Shown: positions 34,968-47,900 of the stretch, one piece after another
Numbering within the stretch: position 1 is the first letter of the stretch
How the letters are laid out: the number at the start of each line of letters is the position of its first letter
From: BS150m-G50 sp964501185 [NCBI: uncultured Bacteroidia bacterium]
Lineage (GTDB): Bacteria > CAIWAD01 > BS150m-G50
Direction: 5' to 3'
Length of the DNA stretch: 56,135 nucleotides
Assembly: GCA_964501185.1 (NCBI GenBank)
Contig: CAZCRT010000016.1
Coordinates: forward strand, 1-56,135
Program-made: the position numbers and the translations under genes
The notes under the pieces: generated by a model
Database searches by the model: none
What the model saw: only the letters and a program-made list of their open reading frames with translations
What the model was told of the DNA's origin: nothing

Positions 34968-35807
34968 CTACTCACCTTTGAATTGCGGAGAGCGTTTTTC
35001 AAGGAAAGCCTGTGTACCCTCTTTCATATCATCTGTATCACAAACCTTGCCGAACAGCGCTGCTTCCAGTTGCAGGGATTCACTCAGCCCGATTTCCGTT
35101 CCCTCGTTAACAGCATTCAGGGCAATCCGGATCGCCGCAGGTGATGGCTTTAAAAACTGCTGTGCGAACTCCATCACTTCCTTCATGAACAGCTCCCGGT
35201 CAAAACGGGGACGCCCTTTATCATCAGTGACCAGTTCACCACTCTCATCAACCTGACGTGAATCAACAACCTGATTGACCAGACCGATCGCATGCGCAGT
35301 GGCTGCCGGGATCATCTTCCCGGAAGCTATCAGTTCAATAGCTCTTCCCTTGCCTATCAGTCGAGGCAAACGCTGCGTCCCACCATATCCGGGAATTACT
35401 CCCAGGGTTACTTCCGGCAGTCCAAATTTCGCGTTGTGAGCAGCAACCCGCATTGACGCAGCCAGAGCCAGCTCACAGCCACCACCCAGTGCAAATCCGT
35501 TGACGGCAGCTATTACCGGTTTCCCCAGGTTCTCCAGCATATTGAATACTTCCTGCCCCCGCTGCGCGAACTGCTCCGCCTCCTGCGGTGACAGAGAATT
35601 GATCTCGCTGATATCAGCACCTGCAACAAAAGCGCGGTCACCTGCTCCTGCAACAATTACTACCCGGGCATCTTTATCATCACGAACTTCCTGCAGTCGC
35701 TCTCCCAGTTCTGTTACAGTGTCGACATTAAGCGCGTTCATTTTATCGGGACGATTAATCGTAATCAGCGCTACCGCGCCATCCCGTTCCAGCAGTACAT
35801 TACTCAT
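34968..35807 (-). CDS. Enoyl-CoA hydratase/isomerase family protein (crotonase)
   Basis: The 279-residue product has both family glutamates: Glu112 in GGGCELAL and Glu132 in FGLPEVTLGVIPGYGGTQRL. The CoA/oxyanion segments AGADISEIN and NGFALGGG are present. A hydratase acting on short or medium 2-enoyl-CoA is most likely. It is slightly longer than the usual 260 residues because of an extra polar stretch near 190-210 (SRQVDESGELVTDDKGRPRF). With the biotin carboxylase genes downstream it suggests acyl-CoA metabolism, but the gap of about 260 bases argues against one simple operon. Confidence 0.9.
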   Translation of the reverse strand: MSNVLLERDGAVALITINRPDKMNALNVDTVTELGERLQEVRDDKDARVVIVAGAGDRAFVAGADISEINSLSPQEAEQFAQRGQEVFNMLENLGKPVIAAVNGFALGGGCELALAASMRVAAHNAKFGLPEVTLGVIPGYGGTQRLPRLIGKGRAIELIASGKMIPAATAHAIGLVNQVVDSRQVDESGELVTDDKGRPRFDRELFMKEVMEFAQQFLKPSPAAIRIALNAVNEGTEIGLSESLQLEAALFGKVCDTDDMKEGTQAFLEKRSPQFKGE

Positions 35808-35885
35808 TTCATCCTCACAGCTTAGCTAATTTCGTGATACAGTTTGCTCTCTGTTTCTTTCGACCCACTGGCCTGTTGACACCTT

Positions 35886-36383
35886 TCACTCCCTGGAGTC
35901 AGGGCCATAAGCGGCCAGTATTCTGTCAACCAGTCCGGAAGTGGAAAGCCCGGCAACCAGATCGATAGTTTCTACCCTGCCACCGGCAGCAACAACCTCC
36001 ACACCTCCAACAATCTCCTCGAGGCTGTAGTCAGCCCCTTTCACCAGCAGGTCCGGTAACAGAGCGGAAATAAACTCCAGTGGAGTGTCTTCATCAAAGA
36101 GTGCGACATAATCCACACAGCTTAACGCCTGCAGCAGATGTACACGATGCTCCTGACTTACGACCGGACGACGGGAACCTTTAAGTCGCCGGGTTGAATC
36201 ATCGCTGTTCAATCCAACTACCAGCCGGTCTCCCAGAGCGGCAGCGGCTTCCAGGTATGTAACATGCCCGGCATGCAGAATATCGAAGACACCGTTGGTA
36301 AATACCAGCCGTTCACCCCGCTGCTGCACCAGCTTCAATTCCGGTAGCAGTTCCTGCCAGTAGACCGGATCAGGATTACTCAT
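35886..36383 (-). CDS. hldE2: D-glycero-beta-D-manno-heptose 1-phosphate adenylyltransferase
   Basis: The start at 36383 gives MSNPDPVYWQELL and 165 residues; the frame to 36521 only overlaps the kinase gene. The nucleotidyltransferase core has FTNGVFDILHAGH (the HxGH motif), VGLNSDDSTRRLKG and the later LVKGADYSLEEIVG. It forms ADP-heptose from heptose 1-phosphate for lipopolysaccharide core. In many proteobacteria it is fused to the kinase as HldE; here the two are separate genes overlapping by 8 bases. Confidence 0.92.
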   Translation of the reverse strand: MSNPDPVYWQELLPELKLVQQRGERLVFTNGVFDILHAGHVTYLEAAAALGDRLVVGLNSDDSTRRLKGSRRPVVSQEHRVHLLQALSCVDYVALFDEDTPLEFISALLPDLLVKGADYSLEEIVGGVEVVAAGGRVETIDLVAGLSTSGLVDRILAAYGPDSRE

Positions 36384-37328
36384 GCCATGACTCCCGCAGT
36401 TTCGCCATAGATACAGGTACTGCACCAAGCTCCTGACAGACCAGTCCGGCACAGCTGTTGGCAAAACGGGCAGCCTCCACCAGGGTCGCGCCGCTGAGCA
36501 GACCAAGTACCAGTGCAGCAATCACTGTATCACCGGCACCGGAAACATCTATCACATCCTGCACTTCTGTAGGGATGCGATGTATCACTTCCGGATCGAA
36601 AGCCATCATCCCCTCAGAACCCCTGGTTATGACCAGGTGCTGGCAATCCAGTTTTTCACGCAGTGTCCGGCCAATCTGCTCCAGTGTGGAGTTGACCGGA
36701 AGCTCAGCCTGCAATGCCTGTCGAGCCTCTTTTAAGTTTGGCTTGAACAGATCCACACCCTGATAATCAAAGAAATGCTCCCGCTTCGGGTCAACCGCAG
36801 TCAGCACATCATGTTCGCGGCATAGCTGCAGCAGCCACTCTACCAGCTCCGGTTGAATCAAACCCTTGTTGTAGTCCTGAAACAGAACCGCATCGACAGT
36901 TGGTACCAGGCTTGAAAGCAGATGACGCAATCGGTTTTCCGTCTCCGTATCAGGAGGCAACAATTTTTCGCGATCAACACGAACAACATGATGGCTACCG
37001 GCAATGATTCTGGTTTTGAGTGTTGTGGGGCGATCTTCACACACGATAATCCCGTCTGTCACTACGTTTTCATGTGAAAGCAGTTCGCGGATGCGGGCAC
37101 CTTCTTCGTCAGGTCCCACCAGTCCCAGCGGAATCACACCGGCTCCCAGAGCGGCCAGGTTATTGACTACGTTGGCAGCACCTCCAGGTGCGTCAAACCG
37201 ACGATTTTCTTCCAGCACAGGGACCGGTGCTTCCGGCGAAATACGTGATACATCACCATGCAGATAGCGATCCAGCATCAGATCACCCAGCACCAGTACT
37301 TTGTAACGGGACAAATCCTGCAGTTTTA

Positions 37329-37332
<4 letters not shown>
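36376..37332 (-). CDS. hldE1: D-glycero-beta-D-manno-heptose-7-phosphate kinase
   Basis: This 318-residue PfkB-family kinase phosphorylates the anomeric carbon of heptose 7-phosphate. Markers are GDLMLDRYLHGDVSRISPEAP, GGAANVVNNLAALG, TAVDPKREHF, FKPNLKEA and the catalytic VSGAGDTVIAALV with its Asp. It overlaps the adenylyltransferase gene downstream by 8 bases and the rlmD stop upstream by 4 bases. It supplies heptose for the outer-membrane core, consistent with the lptE and mla genes upstream. Confidence 0.93.
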
Positions 37333-40494
<3,162 letters not shown>

Positions 40495-40495
<1 letters not shown>

Positions 40496-41262
40496 CAGAA
40501 AAGCACCACGGCAGTTATGAAGTTGGCTATCAATATGTAGATAACAGCAGTTACGAAGCTGCGTACAGTCGCTTTACCCACTCCAGCAGAGGTACGTGCG
40601 GCACTGAACCCGGCAGTAGCAGCAACAACACCAATCAATGTTGCAAACACCTGTGCCTTCACAAAACCGGCAAAGATATCATGCAGGTGAAAGTGCGCGG
40701 GGATCTCCAGCCAGAATGATGCCGGGGAGCTTCCGAGAAAACTGACTGCAGTCAGGTAACCGCCCAGGAGTCCGCTGAGATCGGCAAATATCAGCATAAA
40801 GGGCATACTGAGCCAGAGAGCCAGAACCCGTGGCATACCCACTGCGGCTTCCACCGGTATCCGCATAACTGTCAGAGCATCCAGTTGCTCTGTAAGCTTC
40901 ATGGTGGCAATTTCTGCAGCGATTGCCGCCCCTACCCTTCCGGCAATTATCAGGGCGGTCATAACCGGTGCTACTTCGATAATTACCGCCTTGAAAACAG
41001 CAGTCCCCAGATAGTAAGATGGAATATGCCCCTGGAATTGATAGCTGGCCTGCCAGGCGGAGACAGCTCCGGCAAAGATAGACGCAATCATAACCAGCGG
41101 GAGTGAACGGGTTCCGAAATGATAGAGATAGTGAAGCAACTCTCCGCGTCGAAGACGGTGGTGTACGCCGTATCGCACCATCCTGCCGGCAATGATCAAC
41201 TCCTGGCCAAATTGCTCCAGCCATCCCGCGGGCGCCTGTTCCAGTCTTCTTCCGGCCGGCAT
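40495..41262 (-). CDS. mlaE: MlaE-family ABC transporter permease
   Basis: The 255-residue protein has 5-6 membrane segments and the MlaE-type core: FGTRSLPLVMIASIFAGAVSAWQASYQF, then VAPVMTALIIAGRVGAAIAAEIATMKLTEQLDALTVM. It should form the inner-membrane channel for lipid exchange with the outer membrane. It shares its last base with the start of the ATPase gene and its first base with the stop of the 1029-residue protein gene. An MCE partner is missing locally. Confidence 0.92.
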
Positions 41263-44200
41263 CAGAAGTCAGCCCCCAGCGAGAAGGTGTAGGCTGGAAT
41301 GCTGGAACCGCTCTCCAGGTCATAACGCCAGGCAGCATCCATTTTCAGCATGAAATACCCCAGGTTGATACGGGCACCCCACCCGTATCCCATCAGGAGA
41401 TCGTCCATTATCAGATTGTCATTTGTATCACGTAGAATATTATCACTGTTCCAGTTCCAGGCGTGACCAACATCATAAAAGAGTACACCACGCAGATTAC
41501 CGATACCAATCTGCAGAGGCCAGCCTAATTGCAGATAACGCAGTAGTGGGAAACGGAACTCCAGATTGCTGACGAAGTAGCTGTCTCCAATCCGTTCGTA
41601 GTAACGGGATCCACGCAGGGGAAATACAAACTCCGAGAGATAGATACTCTCCATGCCGGTCAGCATGTCTGCTTCATCGTTATTCACCGGGGCGTAATGA
41701 TAGTTGATCCAGTTCTGCATACCACCGAGGAAGTACTTTTGAGGTTGTTCACCCCAGGAGTGCCCCCCTCCCAGACGGACAGCAAACTGGTAGTCACGAT
41801 TGATCAGAAAGTAACGACGCAGATCACAGGTTAATGACTGGAAGTTCACACCCCAGGTTTGTCCACCCAGATTGAATTTTCTTCCAAAAGTGAAGTTGAG
41901 ATAACCGCGATAACCGTTCGCCGGGCCGGTACTTCCCCACAGAATATTGTCCTTGACCAGCCGCAGGCCCGGTAACAGAAAACTGCGCTTGTCATATGGT
42001 TCAAATACATAATAACCGTTGTGGTCCACTTCACCGGTGGTTTTATCCCAGGAACCCCGGTTTATATTGAACAGGCGATTTTGAAATTCAAGACGGGTAA
42101 AACGACTGAAAGGCCAGGCAAGCTGCAGATTGACACCGTAGTAGTTATCCTGATATGCAGTATCAGCGTCAGCATAGAAAGTATATAGATTACGAAAGAT
42201 CCCCGTGTGAAACGTGGGACGGGTTCTGAGATACTCATAGTAGAGTTGAAAATTCGTGAATTGAATCTGATTGTAAAGATTCAGGCTCAGATAATAACGA
42301 TGATTGCCCAGCAGGTCGCTCAACATAAGCATGCTGCTGCCCTGCAGTCCGAAATACTGACTGTAAACAGCCTGTGCCTGTACTGCGTCGAGCGAAAATT
42401 TCAACCTGTAATCATGTTGGAGAAAATTGTGCTCTTCATCCAGGAAGACCAGTGTATCGGATAACGCCAGATCTTCCGTCGGTGTTGTTTGACGAAAAGC
42501 CAGATCACTGAAATCGTAATGCTCATAGCCACTCGCTGCAGGGCCACCGTATGAAAGCGTCTCCGGGGCGCTCGATTTCAGATTCGAAAGCTGAAAGGGC
42601 AGCGTTTCAGTTTCTTCTGCCACCCCCTCCTCCGGCAGGATCTTAAGGTCCTCCAGCAGATAAACATCATAACCTCCCCGTTCGTAACCACTGAAAGCCA
42701 TTCTCCCGGAAGACCGTGATACAGAAGGTTGGATCAATCCGGTAAGCAGATCAGTAAGTTGCAGTTTTACCCCGGTGGACGGTGCAAGGCTATAGAGGTT
42801 AGAAATCCCGCTACGGTCAGCTATATACAGCAGTTTATCATCATCATACCATTCCGGGGTAGCTTCATCCCACTCGGTATCAGTCAGGCGTGATACACTG
42901 CCATTCTCTCTGTCCAGAAGAAACAGATCCCTGCGAGAGTAGTGCTCGATTGCAGGTGGTTCCGGCGATTCACTGCCGCCTGTGACTGCTCCCCGATCGG
43001 AGATAAAAGCCAACCGCGTTCCATCAGGTGACCAGGCAGGTTCAAGGTCAGAGTGTATATCGTCAGTGAGGTTATGTAACTCATCTGTTTTCAGGTTCCA
43101 GCCGAAAATATCTGTACGACCCGCCAGCAGGCCAACAAACGCAATCTCCTCACCGTCCGGTGACCAGGCAGGTGAGAAAGCCCCCAGGCCGGGAAAGACC
43201 CGCTCTCGAACAACCTTATGATCTGCAACATCCACTACATGGATCATATCATATTCACCAGCCTTGCTACAGAAGGTGATATTCCTTCCATCCGGAGACC
43301 AGCTGATTCCAGGACGTAACCAGTGCAATTCTTCATAACGGGAACTACGCTGCCCGCTGATGATTCTCTCGATCCTTTTCGGCCTGGCAATGTGATACAG
43401 ATATATATCGAAATATCCGTTGCGATTGGTGAGATAAGCGACTCGTTCTCCGCCAGGTGAAATGGCCGGAGAGTTATTGATGTAGTTGCCTCTTTTCTGA
43501 TGATCCGTGATGGGAGTAGCCAGCTCAGACACCAGTTGTTTCCGGGCAATCAGGGGCCAGTAATAGCGACGCAAATGTATTTGCCACTCTTCTGATAACT
43601 GTTCTGAGTCGATACCGAAGGTCTCTTCCAGAGCACTGTCCATCCGTCGCATGGTCTGCATGCGATTGAGCAACTCACCTATCTTTTCCCATCCGTACCG
43701 CTCGCTCAGATAGCAGAGTACAGACTGCCCCCCCTGGTAAGGCATCACATAACTCAGGCTTTGCAGATCAGGAAGATAGCCGGTCAGTACAGCATCAGCG
43801 AGCAGCATGTTTGCTTCCCGGTTCCACCCGTTACGGGAAGTGTATTCAGACAATCCTTCAATGAACCACAGTGGTAACTGAAAGCGCGCCATACTGGTCA
43901 TAATCTGATTGCCATAGATCATCCGTAACATGACTGCATGTGTCAGTTCGTGATGTATCACATGTCTGAAATCTTCCCAGGAACCCTCGAACGGCACGAC
44001 TACTCTGTTCTTGAAAAACTCCGTGAAACCGCCAGTGCTTTCTCCGGGAGCTGTACCGGAAACATTGGTGCTTTCAAATTCATTATGTGACTTGTAGACA
44101 ATAATCGAGATGCGCTCTTCCGGAGTCAGCTGATGGTTGAACACTTCGCAGATCGAAGCATAGGAGGAGTCGGCGGTGTGGGCTGTGAAGACTGCGAGTT

Positions 44201-44351
44201 CATAGCCACCCTCATTGAAATAGATATCAAAACGCGCAGTCTGGATATAACTCCAGTCGTGAGACTCATATTGTACTTTGTTCTGCCCGAATTGCCCCTG
44301 GGCTGTACCCACCAGCAGCAGCAGTATAGTCAGTCTGATCATAGTTTTCAT
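41262..44351 (-). CDS. Metalloprotease-like / TolB-type propeller / outer-membrane barrel fusion
   Basis: This 1029-residue protein has a signal peptide (residues 1-20). Residues 30-240 form a peptidase-MA-like domain with the zinc motif HELTH at 134-138 and Glu165 in LWFIEGLSEY as third ligand. About residues 270-590 carry PD40/TolB-like propeller units such as SPAWSPDGEEIAFVG and EPAWSPDGTRLAFIS. From 630 on the pattern is an outer-membrane beta-barrel, ending in YTFSLGADF with the terminal aromatic. Such proteins occur in this branch of bacteria but their role is unknown. It sits between coaE and mlaE with overlaps, so a role in outer-membrane maintenance is plausible. Confidence 0.82.
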   Translation of the reverse strand: MKTMIRLTILLLLVGTAQGQFGQNKVQYESHDWSYIQTARFDIYFNEGGYELAVFTAHTADSSYASICEVFNHQLTPEERISIIVYKSHNEFESTNVSGTAPGESTGGFTEFFKNRVVVPFEGSWEDFRHVIHHELTHAVMLRMIYGNQIMTSMARFQLPLWFIEGLSEYTSRNGWNREANMLLADAVLTGYLPDLQSLSYVMPYQGGQSVLCYLSERYGWEKIGELLNRMQTMRRMDSALEETFGIDSEQLSEEWQIHLRRYYWPLIARKQLVSELATPITDHQKRGNYINNSPAISPGGERVAYLTNRNGYFDIYLYHIARPKRIERIISGQRSSRYEELHWLRPGISWSPDGRNITFCSKAGEYDMIHVVDVADHKVVRERVFPGLGAFSPAWSPDGEEIAFVGLLAGRTDIFGWNLKTDELHNLTDDIHSDLEPAWSPDGTRLAFISDRGAVTGGSESPEPPAIEHYSRRDLFLLDRENGSVSRLTDTEWDEATPEWYDDDKLLYIADRSGISNLYSLAPSTGVKLQLTDLLTGLIQPSVSRSSGRMAFSGYERGGYDVYLLEDLKILPEEGVAEETETLPFQLSNLKSSAPETLSYGGPAASGYEHYDFSDLAFRQTTPTEDLALSDTLVFLDEEHNFLQHDYRLKFSLDAVQAQAVYSQYFGLQGSSMLMLSDLLGNHRYYLSLNLYNQIQFTNFQLYYEYLRTRPTFHTGIFRNLYTFYADADTAYQDNYYGVNLQLAWPFSRFTRLEFQNRLFNINRGSWDKTTGEVDHNGYYVFEPYDKRSFLLPGLRLVKDNILWGSTGPANGYRGYLNFTFGRKFNLGGQTWGVNFQSLTCDLRRYFLINRDYQFAVRLGGGHSWGEQPQKYFLGGMQNWINYHYAPVNNDEADMLTGMESIYLSEFVFPLRGSRYYERIGDSYFVSNLEFRFPLLRYLQLGWPLQIGIGNLRGVLFYDVGHAWNWNSDNILRDTNDNLIMDDLLMGYGWGARINLGYFMLKMDAAWRYDLESGSSIPAYTFSLGADF

Positions 44352-44947
44352 ATACGGGTTGATGCTCCCATTATCAATCGTGCCAGGCGTTTCACCTCGC
44401 GTCTGAGATCTTCCACACTGCTCTCATTAACAATCTCATCGGTTGCGATCTGTCGTCGGTCCTGATCGTTCATTTGCGTCTGAATCCGGTCCCCGGCATC
44501 ATTTCTGCTCATCCCGCGTGTTTTCTGCAAACGAGCAATCCGTACTGCCGGTGATGCCGTGACCAGAATAATCATCTCGAACCAGTCAGCAATCCCCCAC
44601 TCACCGATCAGTGCAGCATCGAGACCGACAGGCCCCTGTTGTACAGCAGCATCAATTGTATATCGCAACTGTTCCAGCCAGGCGGATTGATATATTGCGT
44701 TGTATCGGGTCAGCGTAGAACTGTCAGCAAATACTCTTGATGCCAGCAGTTTACGGTTCAGTTGCCCTTCACTGGTAAAACTATCCCTGCCGAACTCAGC
44801 TGTGATACGTTGACGCATCTCAGCAGAATTGCTGATAAAATCCAATGCGAGTTTATCAGCGTCCAGGAGAACAATTCCCTGCTCCCGTAACATGTCTGCA
44901 ACCAGTGTCTTACCGGCGGCGATCCCGCCTGTTACCGCAAATATCAT
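44348..44947 (-). CDS. coaE: Dephospho-CoA kinase
   Basis: The ATG at 44947 shares its first base with the stop of the upstream protease gene, which suggests reinitiation. The frame to 45058 lies inside that gene and lacks family sequence. The 199-residue product has the P-loop GGIAAGKT and the LDADKLALD segment of CoaE, with VTASPAVRIARLQKTRGMS as the lid region. It makes CoA from dephospho-CoA. It is followed by the 1029-residue protein gene, overlapping by 4 bases. Confidence 0.93.
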   Translation of the reverse strand: MIFAVTGGIAAGKTLVADMLREQGIVLLDADKLALDFISNSAEMRQRITAEFGRDSFTSEGQLNRKLLASRVFADSSTLTRYNAIYQSAWLEQLRYTIDAAVQQGPVGLDAALIGEWGIADWFEMIILVTASPAVRIARLQKTRGMSRNDAGDRIQTQMNDQDRRQIATDEIVNESSVEDLRREVKRLARLIMGASTRI

Positions 44948-47900
44948 CACTCTATAACTGCCAGTTTTCTGCGTATAATCTGCTCTTCCTGTCGCAGCAT
45001 TACAATATAAATGCCGCTGCTTACAGTACCGTCGCGGGTCTTCCCATCCCAGAGACATCCACCATCACCATCGTCTTCTATCAGCTCAGCCAGTAATCTG
45101 CCCGTGAGATCATAGATAAATATCTCGCAGGCGGGTGGCAGGCCGGCAATCGTTACACTCTCAGCTCCACCTTCACCATTAAGCCGCCAGGGGTTGGGAA
45201 ACAGGAATGCATCACTCAGACTTGAAGCGGCAGTCTGCAGTATCAGCGAAGATTGCTCCGTGTCCAGCAGCAGGCTGTCCAGTGACAGTATTCCCTCCAA
45301 CCGCACTTCTACCTGCCGGCCAAAGGCGCCCAGAGGATAGTTACTTTCTACTTCCACCTCAAATTCCAGACGCAGTGAATCGCAGACTCTTACTGAAGTA
45401 GCAGTGTAGTCATCAGGTTCAAAACAGCAGGCATCCGGCTGCTCGATTGAGGGTCCTACAGGGCGGTTAAACAGCAGGCGAAAATGTGTATGATCTACAA
45501 TTCCACCCTGCCGGATAAAGAACTGTTCTTCGCCAGACTGGTGCCATTCGAAAGCAAGTTGACTGGCACTGGTATCTAGAGGAGTATCAGTTACATCCCG
45601 CAGGTCGCCTGTAACCAGCGTAATCAGACCAGCGCAGCCATCGAGATCGGCAGTCACAAAAGCTTCACGGTTATCAGCCCAGTTGATAACGGAGCTGGGA
45701 TAGCGTGATACATTTTCATTTACAAAGCAATACCCTGCCAGATCTGTGTAGTCGTCTGCCATTGGTTCTGAGAAAACTATCCGTAAAAGGTCGGGCGCCT
45801 GGGGAATGATGCTCTCTACCCGGGGGGCAATATTAGGTGTGAGGGTTACCTGTTGTGAAAAACGGGATGTATCACTCGGATAACTGATATCAACAGATCG
45901 TAGTGCAAAGGTGTAACTGGAATCGGTCAGCAGGGGGGCCACCTGTACCTGTCGGATGTCACCTGAAAGGGGAGATATTTCCTCCTGCCCATCATACCAT
46001 CTGTGGAGGAGAAAACCATCAGCATCCTCACTGTACTGCCAACTCAGCAGCAACGAAACGGGAGAATCAGCATACCCGGATAAGGCAACGGGTGCCGGTG
46101 CTCTAAGGGGGTCGAGATCATCCAGCCCCACCCGTTCCAGACCGCTTTCGTTACCTGTCAGCCACTCGCTGATACCATCACCATCAAAGTCAGTAACTAC
46201 GGTACCGGGGAGGTTACAGCTGCTACGCCAGGCTATCGGTTGAAGCCGGCCATTCACAGCTTCCAATAGATACATCTCCGGAAACAGTGTCAGAATAATC
46301 TCGTCGAGTCCATCCTCATCTACATCAGCGACAGCGATACCATTCTCCCGGATACTGCCGTGATGCATTCCCATGATGGCAACAGTATCCTGCACCTGCC
46401 ACTGGTTGTCACCAGTACACTCGAACAGCTGTGCAATCCAGCGACTGCCAGCTACTTCATGCTCACTCTGTGGGGTGGCAGTTCGCCAGATAGCGACAAA
46501 GTCATCCCGGTCAGATTGGGCGAAATTTCCACAGCCGATCAGGTTACCGGGCCCCGCCAGGCCAGCTTCTTCAAACTGCCACACCAGCTCCGGGTGGCTG
46601 CTATGGAACTCATAAATGAAGAGATGGCCCTCGTTATCACTCAGCAACAGGTCTGAATTGCCATCGTTATCGAAATCACCTTCTACTCCCCGTGCTACAC
46701 CGGTAGCGAAAGGCTCCCCGGTCGAGTAGAATGGATTGTAAAGCGTATCCATAGGAGTCACCACAGTATTGCTGCTGTCACCAATGGTGTTGACGTTTGC
46801 CGTCAGATAGTGGCGGGGGGATCCGGTTGTTCGCAACAGTACATTGGGATAACCTTCATTCGGGTCACCGGGTGTGATGAAGTTTGCAGACCAGTGTGAT
46901 TCACTGCGCCAGGCCAGCAGGTCAGGTGGTGATTGAATATCGGTCTGAGTGAAAAGATAACTGATACCTCCGATTTCACTCAGCAGTTCAAGAGTGCCAT
47001 TGTTATCGATATCCCCAATATCCTTGATGTATGAAAAACCCCAGGTAGCTGGTAACTGGATGAAATCCGCTGCCACCGGATCGTACTCCCACAGCTGCAG
47101 AAGATCGGGATAGTGTGTAACCGGATCATAAGAGGTTAACCACACTTCCGGCTGACTGTTAAGGTTAAAATCGGTGGTCCGGTTCAGAAACAGGCCATAG
47201 GGCAGGCTTGTGATGTGGGTGTGCAGCGGACGAGGGTAAAAGTCAGAAGGGATCTGGCAGGTCAACAGTGGTGTCGTAGTTGTATCACCACTACTGCTGA
47301 TAGCGTTGAAATAAAGATCAGCCGCTCCACTCTGAGAAGACTGCAGTAATGTGAGACAATGGCTGAGAGACGTGGTGGGGGAAACAATCCGTTGATATTG
47401 CTCACTGCCGGAAGGGGCATAGAACATTTCAAGCTGCACCGGATCTGTGAATTCTAATTCAAACATACGTCCCCGTTCAGAGGCCTGCAAAGCGGGGATT
47501 GAAGTCAGCAACAGCTGTTCCGGTGGTGTGCGGTCAATCACGAAGCTGCTGTAGGCTGGCAGTGAGGATCCGTTCAGCAGATGTGCTGTCAGCTGCAGAG
47601 TATAGCAGCCGTCTGAAAGTACCGTGAGGTCAATACTGCCCAGCACTCCTTCAAGCTGCTGATACTCGGAAGCCGCAATAGTTGTCCAGTTGGAAGGAGT
47701 TCCCCCACTGCCCAGTTCCAGTGACCAGTTCGAGAGGTAATTCCCGGCGGCAGTCCCGGTTACCTGCAATTCCTCCACCCGGAGGGGTTGCCAGCGGCTA
47801 TCGGGCAGTGGTTGTGCAATACTGACATTGATGCTGACCGGTGTGGTGAGGGCAGCGGGAACCATCAGTACGCCTGCACCATAAAAAATATCACAACCGG

